This document shows, piece after piece, positions 7,176 through 14,716 of a stretch of 64,000 nt of DNA; within the stretch, counting starts at the first letter, position 1; each line of letters starts with the position of its first letter. The DNA comes from an uncultured Elusimicrobiales bacterium (lineage in GTDB: Bacteria; Elusimicrobiota; Elusimicrobia; Elusimicrobiales; Elusimicrobiaceae). Location of the stretch: assembly GCA_944324115.1 (NCBI GenBank), contig CALUVB010000003.1, forward strand, positions 124,001 to 188,000. Direction: 5' to 3'. The notes under the pieces are model-generated. The model made no database searches and had not been told where the DNA came from. It saw nothing but the letters and a program-made list of their open reading frames with translations. Made by a program: the position numbers and the translations under genes.

Positions 7176-7215
7176 ATTGACGGATTCCGGCGCAAAAAAA
7201 GAATGCGCGGACCGA

Positions 7216-7250
7216 CGGGAGGGAACTTGTTCCCTCCCGCTTTGTTCTGT
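7216..7250 (+). terminator. Strong hairpin, probable terminator
   Basis: CGGGAGGGAAC (7216-7226) and GTTCCCTCCCG (7229-7239) form an 11-bp GC-rich stem followed by a T-rich stretch (CTTTGTTCT). Confidence 0.6.
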
Positions 7251-7358
7251 ATAAAACATGGTGCGGGGCGGAATATGTATTTTTCTAATCGGGGCAGAAT
7301 AATTGGGCCGTAAAAATAGTTGGCGTGTGGCTGACAAAGCGGGAAAGGGGGATTGCTG

Positions 7359-7739
7359 ATGAAAAGCAATGATGAGAAAAAAGGAAAATGGGATAAAATC
7401 CGGTTGGAAAACTTGATTTTTTATTATGGGGCCCTTGAAAAAAGTGAGATTTATGCCCGGCGTGGGGCATTGTATTGTACACAAGGGGGGACAATGCTAA
7501 AGGGGCTGCTGCATGTCTATAATCATTTTTTTAGCGGACAAAATCGGAGAAGGCTTCGGCGTGAATGGCGATGGTGGCGGTCTGTGTATTCTTCTTATGC
7601 GCAACAATATTACGCAGATGTGCAGCGAAGCGTGATAGGAAAATCTTTCCATTTGCCCGCCATATTACCCAAGCGGAAGGAAAATCGGTGTAGTGAAAGA
7701 TATCGAGAAGACGCCTCCAAAAATTTCCGAACTAGCTGA
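7359..7739 (+). CDS. Hypothetical basic protein, lineage-specific
   Basis: A 126-aa ORF beginning at ATG 7359, after an AAGGGGG stretch. A second possible start is ATG 7494, behind GGGGGGACA. The middle is rich in Arg, Trp and Tyr (RRRLRREWRWWRSVYSSY), with no signal peptide or membrane helix. The stop TGA overlaps the ATG of the next ORF (TGATG). I recognise no family. Support is the two plausible ribosome sites and the coupling; it could be non-coding. Confidence 0.35.
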   Translation: MKSNDEKKGKWDKIRLENLIFYYGALEKSEIYARRGALYCTQGGTMLKGLLHVYNHFFSGQNRRRLRREWRWWRSVYSSYAQQYYADVQRSVIGKSFHLPAILPKRKENRCSERYREDASKNFRTS

Positions 7740-7882
7740 TGGAAAAGAAATTCCCTTTACAAGAAAAACAATATGTTTTGATGTGTTTCATAAATTACAT
7801 ATTGCCGCTAAAAAAAAGCTCCAGCTCTTCAATCGGTCCGCAAGAGTGGCAAACGGTGCGGCATACTGTTTTAAATCAATAA
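7739..7882 (+). CDS. Possible 47-aa ORF, translationally coupled
   Basis: ATG 7739-7741 shares its A with the preceding stop, and TAA is at 7880-7882, six bases before the convergent gene's stop. The product contains KQYVLMCFINYILPLKKS and a Ser run. A different frame here is also open from GTG 7693, so frame assignment is weak. No family recognised. Confidence 0.25.
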   Translation: MEKKFPLQEKQYVLMCFINYILPLKKSSSSSIGPQEWQTVRHTVLNQ

Positions 7883-7887
7883 AATAA

Positions 7888-8664
7888 TTAATACCGTTCC
7901 ATTTTCCACAGAAGGCGAAGCAAATTTGTTTGATTGTTCAGTGGAAAAATGCACTGCAATCGGCATAAGTCCAAGGGCAGCAAATTTGTGCCGGTTTGAT
8001 TGCCGATGCGCAGAGAAAAATGCTGTTTCGCCTGCTGTAATACAGCCGGGCGATGGGGGGTGGGCGGCGGGAAATAGAGCGTGTCCGTTTTTAATTTGTA
8101 TATGTGCTGAAGGCGGGTTTTATTTTCAGTTAATTTCCAAATCGCAATTTCATCATTATCATCAGAAGCGCTGCTTCCGTCTATGGAAGAAGAAATAAAT
8201 TCTATTCGTTCGCTTTGATGAAGTTGCTGTATATGAGCGGCGGTTAACAAGTCCTGCCAAGGACCTGTTTTTGCTTCCTGCCAAGCGTCATACTGGCCTA
8301 TTCTCTCCGCTGCCAGCGCTACGGCTGCTTTAGCGTTCCATTTTTCCAATAGTTTAAAAACCTCAGTATAAATTGTTTCGTAACCGGAAGCGAATACAAG
8401 CAGGACAGGCTTTGGGGGAAGGGGTTGGTGAAGAATATCGCTGGGCAGTACGCATACAAACCCCCTCGCCTGGAGGCGAACTAACAATTTCTCTAATTTA
8501 TTGATGCTAAGCCAATGACGTTTATCCCGTGTATTAGAAAAAGGAATGCCTATTTTGTTGATGAGCAGTATGGGCAAAACAGAGCGTTTGGCGGTAAACA
8601 GAGGCGCTAGCCAAAAAAGACCTGCCGCTGCGGCCGCTGCGGCCAAAACCCAAAGGTATATCAT
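7888..8664 (-). CDS. Polysaccharide-deacetylase-like protein, degenerate
   Basis: A 258-aa protein with an N-terminal membrane anchor (residues ~3-22, Ala-rich) and a fold resembling NodB/polysaccharide deacetylases: KPVLLVFASGYETIYTEVFKLLEKWNAKAAVAL corresponds in pattern to the family's 'FDDGY...P.LK....AT.F' stretch. The metal-binding Asp pair reads FASG, and no HxxxH motif is evident, so deacetylation is doubtful. The start overlaps the end of the upstream glycosyltransferase by 4 bases (ATGA), so they are translationally coupled and probably work on the same envelope glycan. Assignment is by pattern only. Confidence 0.5.
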   Translation of the reverse strand: MIYLWVLAAAAAAAGLFWLAPLFTAKRSVLPILLINKIGIPFSNTRDKRHWLSINKLEKLLVRLQARGFVCVLPSDILHQPLPPKPVLLVFASGYETIYTEVFKLLEKWNAKAAVALAAERIGQYDAWQEAKTGPWQDLLTAAHIQQLHQSERIEFISSSIDGSSASDDNDEIAIWKLTENKTRLQHIYKLKTDTLYFPPPTPHRPAVLQQAKQHFSLRIGNQTGTNLLPLDLCRLQCIFPLNNQTNLLRLLWKMERY

Positions 8665-9419
8665 AAAGAGTCCTTGCGGGTAATATCCCAGAGTTTCATG
8701 TATTTAACAAACACATAAAAGGCGGAAAATGAAGCCCATAAAAAACCGCGTATTCCGTCTAAAAAACCACACTTCAGCACATAGCGTTTGAGAAATTCAA
8801 ACGGAATGGTAATCAATACAAACAATAAAGAGAATTTGCGCCCTTTTTGCTGCATTTGGCGCGCAGCCAATGTCGTGTAGTGATTAAATTTATTGAAATA
8901 AGATTCAATATTGCTGTATGAATTATGCCAGAAGGGAGTATTGATTCGGCCCACCGGTCCGTCTACTCTGAGTTTTTCATGTACCAATTCGCCCTCGTAG
9001 CGAGCGGCGTCTTTACGGACTAAGCGCAGGTGGTATTCTTTGTCTAAACCACTGTGCTTCATGGGTTTGCCCAGAAAATAATTAGCACGCGGTATGGTAA
9101 AGCCAGCATAAGAAGTGCCAGGCAGAACATTTTTGATTTGTTGGCATAACTGGGGAGAAAGCTGTTCGTCTGCATCTAAGTTTAATGCCCAGGGGAAAGT
9201 GGTTTGCTGCAGAGCAAAATTTTTCTGATCGGCAAATCCGACAAAAGACCGTTGGTAGACTTTGGCTCCCAATTCTTTTGCAATTTGGGCGGTGCGGTCT
9301 TGAGAGAAAGAATCCACCACCACCACTTCATCAACCAATTCTTTTGCGCTCAAAATACATGGGCCGATATTGACTTCCTCGTTTTTTGTAATGATAAACA
9401 GGCTAATCTTTTGGGGCAT
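8661..9419 (-). CDS. Family 2 glycosyltransferase (WaaE/KdtX-like)
   Basis: A 252-aa GT-A enzyme: SLFIITKNEEVNIGPCI at the N-terminus, VDEVVVVDSFSQDRT for nucleotide-sugar binding and WALNLDADEQLSP with the DxD. The C-terminus holds a membrane-associating segment (FLWASFSAFYVFVKYM). The pattern fits the WaaE-like LPS-core glucosyltransferases. An in-frame ATG lies upstream at 9443, but ATG 9419 has a perfect AGGAGG site, so it is the start. Co-transcribed with the deacetylase-like gene. Donor and acceptor are unknown; LPS core modification is the inference. Confidence 0.8.
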   Translation of the reverse strand: MPQKISLFIITKNEEVNIGPCILSAKELVDEVVVVDSFSQDRTAQIAKELGAKVYQRSFVGFADQKNFALQQTTFPWALNLDADEQLSPQLCQQIKNVLPGTSYAGFTIPRANYFLGKPMKHSGLDKEYHLRLVRKDAARYEGELVHEKLRVDGPVGRINTPFWHNSYSNIESYFNKFNHYTTLAARQMQQKGRKFSLLFVLITIPFEFLKRYVLKCGFLDGIRGFLWASFSAFYVFVKYMKLWDITRKDSL

Positions 9420-9481
9420 AATTCCTCCTGGTCTGCGCTTCATTTATTATATCAAACGCCGTTGTATGCTATCAGAAACAG

Positions 9482-9512
9482 AAACCCCGCTTCTTTAGAA
9501 ACGGGGTTTTAA
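9482..9512. terminator. Hairpin AAACCCCG/CGGGGTTT
   Basis: AAACCCCG (9482-9489) pairs with CGGGGTTT (9502-9509) and is followed by T residues. It lies upstream of the minus-strand glycosyltransferase and before the TPR gene, with no obvious plus-strand transcript to end. A second hairpin, ACCGCTGCAG/CTGCAGCGGT (9518-9551), is adjacent. Confidence 0.45.
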
Positions 9513-9668
9513 AGGGGAACCGCTGCAGCAGGGTTTGGGACTGCAGCGGTTTGGGGGGTAAAGGGTTTTGTCCTGACACTTATAATCTAACATTTGAAAG
9601 CGAATACAAACAGGGCCATAGGACCCATTTTTGTATTTTTTTGTACCTAGAAGCAATTAGGCCTTTTG

Positions 9669-9677
9669 TGCTATAAT
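9669..9677 (+). promoter_or_regulatory. Extended -10 promoter of TPR lipoprotein gene
   Basis: TG-C-TATAAT with the hexamer at 9672-9677. No good -35 is seen. A ~25-nt leader carries an AGGAG site. Confidence 0.6.
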
Positions 9678-9706
9678 TTTTTGGGACTTGGAGAGGAGAA
9701 TAAGTG

Positions 9707-10306
9707 ATGAAGATAAAGTTTTTAAGTTTATGCGTCATGCTGTTGTGCGCTTGTCAGACATTGCCAACGTCGGCGGAGTGGAAGATACGCGGAGACGGCT
9801 ATTTTCAAGACGGCAAGCCGCAGCAGGCTTTGGCGGCGTATAACCGGGCTTTGGAGCTTAACCCGGACAATGGAGGAGTGTACGCGGCGCGTGGAGCGGC
9901 GTATTTTTTTACGGGGGATTATTTAGCCGCGCAAAAAGATTTTATGAAAGTGTTGGAAATTAATCCTTATGAACCGGAAGCTTATTCCGCTTTAGGTTCC
10001 ACGTTGGCGGCTTTGGGTTATTACCAAGATGCATTGGAAGTGTTAAATATGGCTTTGGTGCTGGCTCCGCAAAAACCGGAAATATTTTTCTCTCGCGGCG
10101 GCGTCAATTTTATGTTGGGTCAATATGACCAAGCTGTGGCGGACTATTCTTATGTTTTAAAATTACGCCCGGCGGCTGACGTGTATAATGCCCGCGGTGC
10201 GGCCTATTTGAAAATGGGAAACCAGGAAGCCGCAAATAAGGATTTTGATATGGCAAAAAGCGGCCGCGTGCCGGAAAAATTGAATGACTATTCCATGATT
10301 GATTAG
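9707..10306 (+). CDS. TPR-repeat lipoprotein
   Basis: A 199-aa protein with a lipoprotein signal (LSLCVMLLCAC, acylated Cys ~15) and about four tetratricopeptide repeats starting near AEWKIRGDGYFQDGKPQQALAAY. TPR lipoproteins act as scaffolds, for example in outer-membrane or pilus assembly (PilF-like); this one has no feature that fixes the partner. GTG 9704 is in frame, but ATG 9707 is better placed behind AGGAG (9695-9699). Single gene with its own promoter. Confidence 0.85.
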   Translation: MKIKFLSLCVMLLCACQTLPTSAEWKIRGDGYFQDGKPQQALAAYNRALELNPDNGGVYAARGAAYFFTGDYLAAQKDFMKVLEINPYEPEAYSALGSTLAALGYYQDALEVLNMALVLAPQKPEIFFSRGGVNFMLGQYDQAVADYSYVLKLRPAADVYNARGAAYLKMGNQEAANKDFDMAKSGRVPEKLNDYSMID

Positions 10307-10327
10307 ATGGGCATGACCGTCGCAGAA

Positions 10328-10357
10328 TTGCAAGTTTTGCTGCAGTTTTGATATAAT
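10328..10357 (+). promoter_or_regulatory. tRNA promoter
   Basis: TTGCAA (10328-10333), 18-base spacer, TATAAT (10352-10357) with TGA before it. It is 17 bases upstream of the tRNA. Confidence 0.7.
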
Positions 10358-10374
10358 ATACATATCCGGTTTAT

Positions 10375-10451
10375 GTCACCGTAGCTCAGCTGGTTAGAGC
10401 GAGCGTTTCATAAGCGCTAGGTCGGTGGTTCGAGCCCACCCGGTGACACCA
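10375..10451 (+). tRNA. tRNA with CAT anticodon (elongator Met or Ile2)
   Basis: Cloverleaf: acceptor GTCACCG/CGGTGAC, D-arm GCTC/GAGC, anticodon arm AGCGT-TTCATAA-GCGCT with anticodon at 10409-10411, T-arm GGTGG TTCGAGC CCACC, and encoded CCA. The fully paired 1-72 end and the lack of three GC pairs in the anticodon stem argue against an initiator. Lysidine-modified tRNA-Ile cannot be excluded. Confidence 0.95.
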
Positions 10452-10455
10452 TTAT

Positions 10456-10480
10456 CCCCTTCTTAGGAAGGGGTTTTTTA
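10456..10480 (+). terminator. Intrinsic terminator after tRNA
   Basis: CCCCTTC (10456-10462), TTAG loop, GAAGGGG (10467-10473), six T residues. Confidence 0.9.
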
Positions 10481-10708
10481 TGTCTTTTTTCCCGTGCTTG
10501 GGCCTATTTAAAAGAAAATCCAATATCGCCTCGTTGGCCTTTTGATTCCGCCTAAGGAAAAGCGAAATAGAAACCTATTACTGTTTTGCCCGTGTTGGCT
10601 GTGCTTGGTAGTAAGTGACAGCACGCCGTGCTCCCGGAGCCACAGCGCCAATGGCCTGCTTGGGGCGGAGACTATCTCCCCGTCGTAAAATTTGCTATAG
10701 TAACAGAA

Positions 10709-11935
10709 ATGAATGAGAGCAATTTATTTGATGTAATTATTGTCGGAGCTGGTGCCAGCGGGCTGATGTGCGCATTGCAATGCGCTCGGCGGGGCAAGCG
10801 GGTGTTGCTGTTGGAAAAAGAACGTCAAGCCGGCCGAAAGATTTTGGTCAGCGGTAATGGTCGTTGCAATATGACGAATGCTTATGTATCTGCGCAAGAT
10901 TACAACGGCGATGAAAAATTGCTCCAATCTGTATTACAAAAATTCCCTTTTCAAAAATGTCTGACATTGTTTCATGAGCTGGGTGTATTGACTGTACAGG
11001 AAGAACAAGGACGTGTTTTCCCTCGTACGGGCAAAGCGACCGCCGTGGCGGAAGCTTTGCGTTTGGCTTGTATAGAGGCCGGCGTATTGTTTAAAACCGA
11101 AAGCCGGGTTATTAAAATACAAAAGAAAAAATATTTTTCTTTGTTTCTGCAGAGTGGAGAGCGCTTTTCCGGCAGATATTGCGTACTGGCATGTGGTTCG
11201 CGGGCATATCCGCAAGTGGGCGGCTCAGAAGATGGGTATCTCTTGGCTCGTTCTTTGGGACATAAGGTGACGGCATTAACTCCGGCTTTGTGCGCTCTGT
11301 GCGTAAAAGAAAAGGCGGTAAGCCGGCTGCAGGGAATACGAACCCAGGTCCGTGTGCGGGTTTGGCCCGGAACGGAGCGGGAAATTGCAAACGAAGGGGA
11401 ACTTTTATTTACCGCGTATGGCCTTTCCGGTCCGGCGGTGCTGGCTCTTAGCTCAGCCATAGGCCGCGCTTTGGAGCAGGGGGCGGTACCCGTGGCGGTG
11501 GATTTGCTGCCGGAAATTGAAAATAAAGAATTGTTTTTAAAAGAACGGGCCCATCATTTCGCCCAGCGTAATGCCAAAGAATTTTTTACCGGACTGTTGC
11601 ATGAGAATATTGCCAATTTACTAATTGATTTTGCCGGAATACGCAAACAACTCCCCGTACAGCAATGGACTAACAACACATGGCAAACTGTAGCCCATAT
11701 CTTGGGGGCGTGGCCGATGCATGTACTTGCTTTACGCCCTTGGACTGAAGCGATGGTGACGGCGGGGGGTGTAAAGTGCGCCGAAATAAACTATAATACA
11801 TTTGAGTCGCTGTGTTGCCCCGGATTATATGTAGTGGGCGAACTGCTGGATATAGACGGGCGCAGCGGAGGATTTAATTTACATTTTGCCTGGGGGAGCG
11901 GATACATCGCTGCCTTGGCTATGCCGGAGGATTAA
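10709..11935 (+). CDS. HI0933/YhiN-family FAD-dependent oxidoreductase
   Basis: A 408-aa flavoprotein: FDVIIVGAGASGLMCALQC dinucleotide-binding motif, the family signature GRKILVSGNGRCNMTNA, and the C-terminal GLYVVGELLDIDGRSGGFNL FAD motif. Substrate of the family is not known. The frame stays open upstream to 10628, but the predicted extended -10 (TGCTATAGT, 10694-10701) puts transcription at or next to ATG 10709 and no Shine-Dalgarno is visible, so a leaderless start is likely. The next gene follows after 3 bases, so the two form an operon. Confidence 0.88.
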   Translation: MNESNLFDVIIVGAGASGLMCALQCARRGKRVLLLEKERQAGRKILVSGNGRCNMTNAYVSAQDYNGDEKLLQSVLQKFPFQKCLTLFHELGVLTVQEEQGRVFPRTGKATAVAEALRLACIEAGVLFKTESRVIKIQKKKYFSLFLQSGERFSGRYCVLACGSRAYPQVGGSEDGYLLARSLGHKVTALTPALCALCVKEKAVSRLQGIRTQVRVRVWPGTEREIANEGELLFTAYGLSGPAVLALSSAIGRALEQGAVPVAVDLLPEIENKELFLKERAHHFAQRNAKEFFTGLLHENIANLLIDFAGIRKQLPVQQWTNNTWQTVAHILGAWPMHVLALRPWTEAMVTAGGVKCAEINYNTFESLCCPGLYVVGELLDIDGRSGGFNLHFAWGSGYIAALAMPED

Positions 11936-11938
11936 CGT

Positions 11939-12610
11939 ATGGCCGATATTGTGCGTAAGACCGCCAGTTTAAATGACCCGCTGCATGTAGGTTTTGTGAG
12001 AACCTATTTGGTCGACGGGAAAGAAGTGTACCGGGAAACATTGGACAAAAATTTGGATATTGTTAAAAAAGAAGGCGTGTTGCCCGATGGTACGGTAAAA
12101 GAATTTTTTGATAATGGAAAAGTATATTTTGAGTGCGGTTTTAAGAATGGCTTGCGCAATGGTGTATGCCGCATTTATTTTGAGAACGGCAAAGTCAGTA
12201 TTGAAAAATCCTACGAAAACGGACAGCTGCAAGGTTTGGTGCGGGTATTTCACCCCACGGGCCGTCTGCATAAAGAAATGCATTATGAGTCTGATTGCCA
12301 AGAAGGCCGGCAGACAAAATATTATCCTTCGGGCAAAATCCTGGAAGTGGCTGAATATAAAAAAGGCTATTTGAACGGTTTGTGCCGGGTATATACGCAA
12401 GATGGGGATTTGCGTTCGGAATGCTCCTATAAGAACGATAAAATTATCGGAGATAAAATTGTATATCATCCCAACGGTACCATCGCGTTGATTTCTCCGC
12501 ATAAAGACGGCAAACCTAACGGGGTTACCAAGAAATTCAGCGAAACGGGAGAGCTGATAGAAGAATGGTTTTTTGAAGACGGCGTGCTGACGCTTAAAAA
12601 AGTATATTAA
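11939..12610 (+). CDS. YwqK/MORN-like repeat protein
   Basis: A 223-aa protein built of about eight ~22-residue repeats of the form 'NGxxxGxxxxYxxNGKxxxExxYxxG', as in FENGKVSIEKSYENGQLQGL and YPSGKILEVAEYKKGYLNGL. This is the MORN-variant pattern of the YwqK family. No signal peptide or catalytic motif is seen; such repeats form beta-hairpin rods and probably mediate binding. It lies 3 bases after the flavoprotein gene and ends at a strong terminator. Function unknown. Confidence 0.75.
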   Translation: MADIVRKTASLNDPLHVGFVRTYLVDGKEVYRETLDKNLDIVKKEGVLPDGTVKEFFDNGKVYFECGFKNGLRNGVCRIYFENGKVSIEKSYENGQLQGLVRVFHPTGRLHKEMHYESDCQEGRQTKYYPSGKILEVAEYKKGYLNGLCRVYTQDGDLRSECSYKNDKIIGDKIVYHPNGTIALISPHKDGKPNGVTKKFSETGELIEEWFFEDGVLTLKKVY

Positions 12611-12621
12611 TTGTATAATGA

Positions 12622-12659
12622 TAAAAATCCCCCGGCGTTTACGCTCCGGGGGATTTTTA
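12622..12659 (+). terminator. Intrinsic terminator after MORN-like gene
   Basis: TCCCCCGG (12628-12635) pairs with CCGGGGGA (12646-12653), with A residues before and five T residues after. Confidence 0.92.
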
Positions 12660-12803
12660 TTGCATAGAAAACGCCACTATAAAAAGACCGGCCGCTTGTT
12701 TCCTCACGGGCCTGCCGTGCTGCGGGTTAAAGGCGGGGCAAAAGTGGCCGTGAAAGCAATTGGCCGTGAAAGTGACGGAGAGGGGCTGGCTGGAATTGGT
12801 CAG

Positions 12804-12830
12804 ATAAAAAACCCGCCGTTTGGCGGGTTG
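12804..12830 (-). terminator. Intrinsic terminator of minus-strand operon
   Basis: AACCCGCC (12810-12817) and GGCGGGTT (12822-12829), with a run of T residues on the minus strand. It lies 11 bases after the stop of the 101-aa gene. Confidence 0.88.
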
Positions 12831-12840
12831 TTCAAGAAAA

Positions 12841-13146
12841 TTATTTTTCTTCCGGCGCTGCGGAGTCTTCTGTTTCTTCGTATTCGTCGTTATAGTCGCG
12901 CACGAACAATAAAATGTACGCCAGCCAGGAAGCTCCAAAAAACATTAAAAACGCATACGAAAACCACCACAGCTGATTAAGCGGATTATAATCTAATTGA
13001 ATGGATTGCCATATCAAAGATACTTGAATACATATCAAGTATACCCATACCACAATAGTAAGGAGTTTGACGCATATATCCGTCAATCCCCACCATAAAC
13101 CCTTCTGTGTAAACGGCTTAATAAACAATTGATGTAACATAGTCAT
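12841..13146 (-). CDS. Small two-span membrane protein
   Basis: A 101-aa protein with a basic N-terminus, two transmembrane helices (around VKLLTIVVWVYLICIQVSLI and WWFSYAFLMFFGASWLAYIL) and an acidic C-terminal tail (DEYEETEDSAAPEE). It follows the secreted-protein gene on the same strand after 38 bases, so it is probably co-transcribed. No family recognised. Confidence 0.7.
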   Translation of the reverse strand: MTMLHQLFIKPFTQKGLWWGLTDICVKLLTIVVWVYLICIQVSLIWQSIQLDYNPLNQLWWFSYAFLMFFGASWLAYILLFVRDYNDEYEETEDSAAPEEK

Positions 13147-13184
13147 AATTTATTGTAATTCTCCTGGGCAGAGTTGTCAATATT

Positions 13185-13934
13185 TTATGGCTGGAAAGCC
13201 GGGTCGGTAGCATTGTACCCAAAGCCGCTGGGGCCCATCACACCGCCGTCTGTGAAGCCGGCTGGAGCGGCGCCGTTGTCGGTATTGTTTTGGTACAGCG
13301 GGTCATTTTGCAAAGCTTGAGCCTGTTGTATTTGTGCCGCCGGCGTGCCGGTAGGGGTGGCTTGACTTTGTGTTGTTGGATAAGAGTAAGCCGTCGCCCC
13401 AGAGGCAGAACCATAGGCTGTTGTATAATCAGGCTGGGCAGCATAAGAAGCGGTATCTGCAATGTAAGCGGTTTCTTCCTGTGCGGAAACTTCTTTCATT
13501 TGGCGCTGCGGTTTTTGCAGGCTCTTTTTCCCTTTGGAAGCAGAAGTCGTTTGGGTATTTAATGCATTACGAGCGGAAGTATGGGCTTGTTCTGCGTTTA
13601 TTTGAGGCATAATGTCATTGCGGAAGGCGGGATAATCGTCTTTGTCTAAATATTCCATGGAGATAGGATTGGGTTGATATATCTTGGTTTCTTGCGTTGG
13701 AGCCGGTTGTGCCGTTTTGGGCTGGGGATATTGCACATCATATACGTCGGAAAGGATCACTTGCGTAACGGGGGTGTCTTGTTGCGTCTGGGGGTCTTCG
13801 GTCAAACAATAATTTACCCGTTGGGCGGTGGAAGCGCCGGGGTGTTTGTCTACCCGGGTTTCACATGTGGATACTGCAGCCAGCAAAGGCGCAGCTGCAA
13901 ATGAAAAGGCAAAAATAGAGAATAATTTTTTCAT
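13185..13934 (-). CDS. Secreted low-complexity protein
   Basis: A 249-aa protein with a Sec signal peptide (FSIFAFSFAAAPLLAAVS; cleavage after Ala ~20). A short Cys-containing region follows, and then a Gln/Thr/Ala/Pro-rich tail with Tyr-Gly/Ser repeats, resembling the tail of the protein at 62015-63853. It is exported, but no domain is recognised. Two Cys (CETRVD and NYCLTEDP) could form a disulfide. It may be a surface or periplasmic linker protein special to this lineage. Confidence 0.6.
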   Translation of the reverse strand: MKKLFSIFAFSFAAAPLLAAVSTCETRVDKHPGASTAQRVNYCLTEDPQTQQDTPVTQVILSDVYDVQYPQPKTAQPAPTQETKIYQPNPISMEYLDKDDYPAFRNDIMPQINAEQAHTSARNALNTQTTSASKGKKSLQKPQRQMKEVSAQEETAYIADTASYAAQPDYTTAYGSASGATAYSYPTTQSQATPTGTPAAQIQQAQALQNDPLYQNNTDNGAAPAGFTDGGVMGPSGFGYNATDPAFQP

Positions 13935-14031
13935 AAAAGACTCCGTACATACGAAGATACTTTATTATACCAAAACTGGGTTGCTTGGCAAGGCGTTTAT
14001 GCTGGGGGAGAATGTTTGGTTCAGAAAAGTC

Positions 14032-14059
14032 TTGACTCATTTTTTTTTTTTGATAAATT
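14032..14059 (+). promoter_or_regulatory. Pilin promoter with an 11-T tract
   Basis: TTGACT (14032-14037), CAT, eleven T residues (14041-14051), then extended -10 TG-A-TAAATT (hexamer 14054-14059). The spacer is 16 bases. ATG follows after 6 bases, exactly as in the promoter at 27-50. Confidence 0.6.
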
Positions 14060-14065
14060 TTGCAT

Positions 14066-14629
14066 ATGAAAAAAATTAATCAAAAAGTTTTTCCCGATGT
14101 AAAAGATACCGCCAGACGTTGTCCGGGCGGCTTTACGCTGATAGAATTATTAGTCGTGGTGCTAATTATCGGCATTTTGGCGGCCATTGCCTTGCCGCAG
14201 TATACAAAAGCGGTGGAAAAAGCCCGCTTAAGCGAAGCGCTTACTCTGTTTGGTTCCGTAAGTAAAGCCATAGATGTATATGTGCTTGAAAATGGATATC
14301 AAGATGCAAATTTTATTGGAAACTTTAGAAACGGAGCCCCTAAAATTACACTTTCAGTAGATGGAGAAGCCGGCCTGGACTGCCCGGAAGGAGACAGATT
14401 CTGTTATTCCAAAAATTTTAGCTATGACAGTTCTTGTAAAGAACTTCCTACAAGCAGCTTGTGTCTGATTAGAGCTACCCGTAAAGATAACTATCCTTAT
14501 GAATTATACTATACCAAGTTGCCGAATCATGACACGTGGGAAAAAGAATGCTGGGTTTATAAAGATCAAGGGGAATATATTTGTAAAATGCTGGAGACGC
14601 AAGGCTGGTACTTTTCCGACGAACGTTAA
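14066..14629 (+). CDS. Type IV pilin-like (pseudopilin) protein
   Basis: A 187-aa prepilin: 22-residue leader ending CPGG, then [19 protein letters not shown] and [17 protein letters not shown]. The Cys-containing head domain (six Cys: [30 protein letters not shown]) differs from the other pilins. An in-frame TTG is present at 14060; ATG 14066 is preferred because it sits 7 bases after the -10. No Shine-Dalgarno is present. Monocistronic, ending near the hairpin at 14671-14703. Confidence 0.9.
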   Translation: MKKINQKVFPDVKDTARRCPGGFTLIELLVVVLIIGILAAIALPQYTKAVEKARLSEALTLFGSVSKAIDVYVLENGYQDANFIGNFRNGAPKITLSVDGEAGLDCPEGDRFCYSKNFSYDSSCKELPTSSLCLIRATRKDNYPYELYYTKLPNHDTWEKECWVYKDQGEYICKMLETQGWYFSDER

Positions 14630-14670
14630 TGTAAGATCAGTTTATAAACCATTGTATTGTTTTTCTGCAT

Positions 14671-14703
14671 AAAAACCCCGGGGCTACCTAGACCCCGGGG
14701 TTT
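14671..14703 (-). terminator. Terminator between pilin and adhE
   Basis: AAACCCCGGGG (14673-14683) and CCCCGGGGTTT (14693-14703). The T run is better on the minus strand (adhE side); it may serve both convergent genes. Confidence 0.85.
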
Positions 14704-14716
14704 GCATAAAAACAAC

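Noticed and set aside
12618-12980. 120-codon plus-strand ORF after the MORN-like gene
   Set aside because: It begins inside the terminator hairpin and continues antisense through the end of the 101-aa membrane-protein gene.
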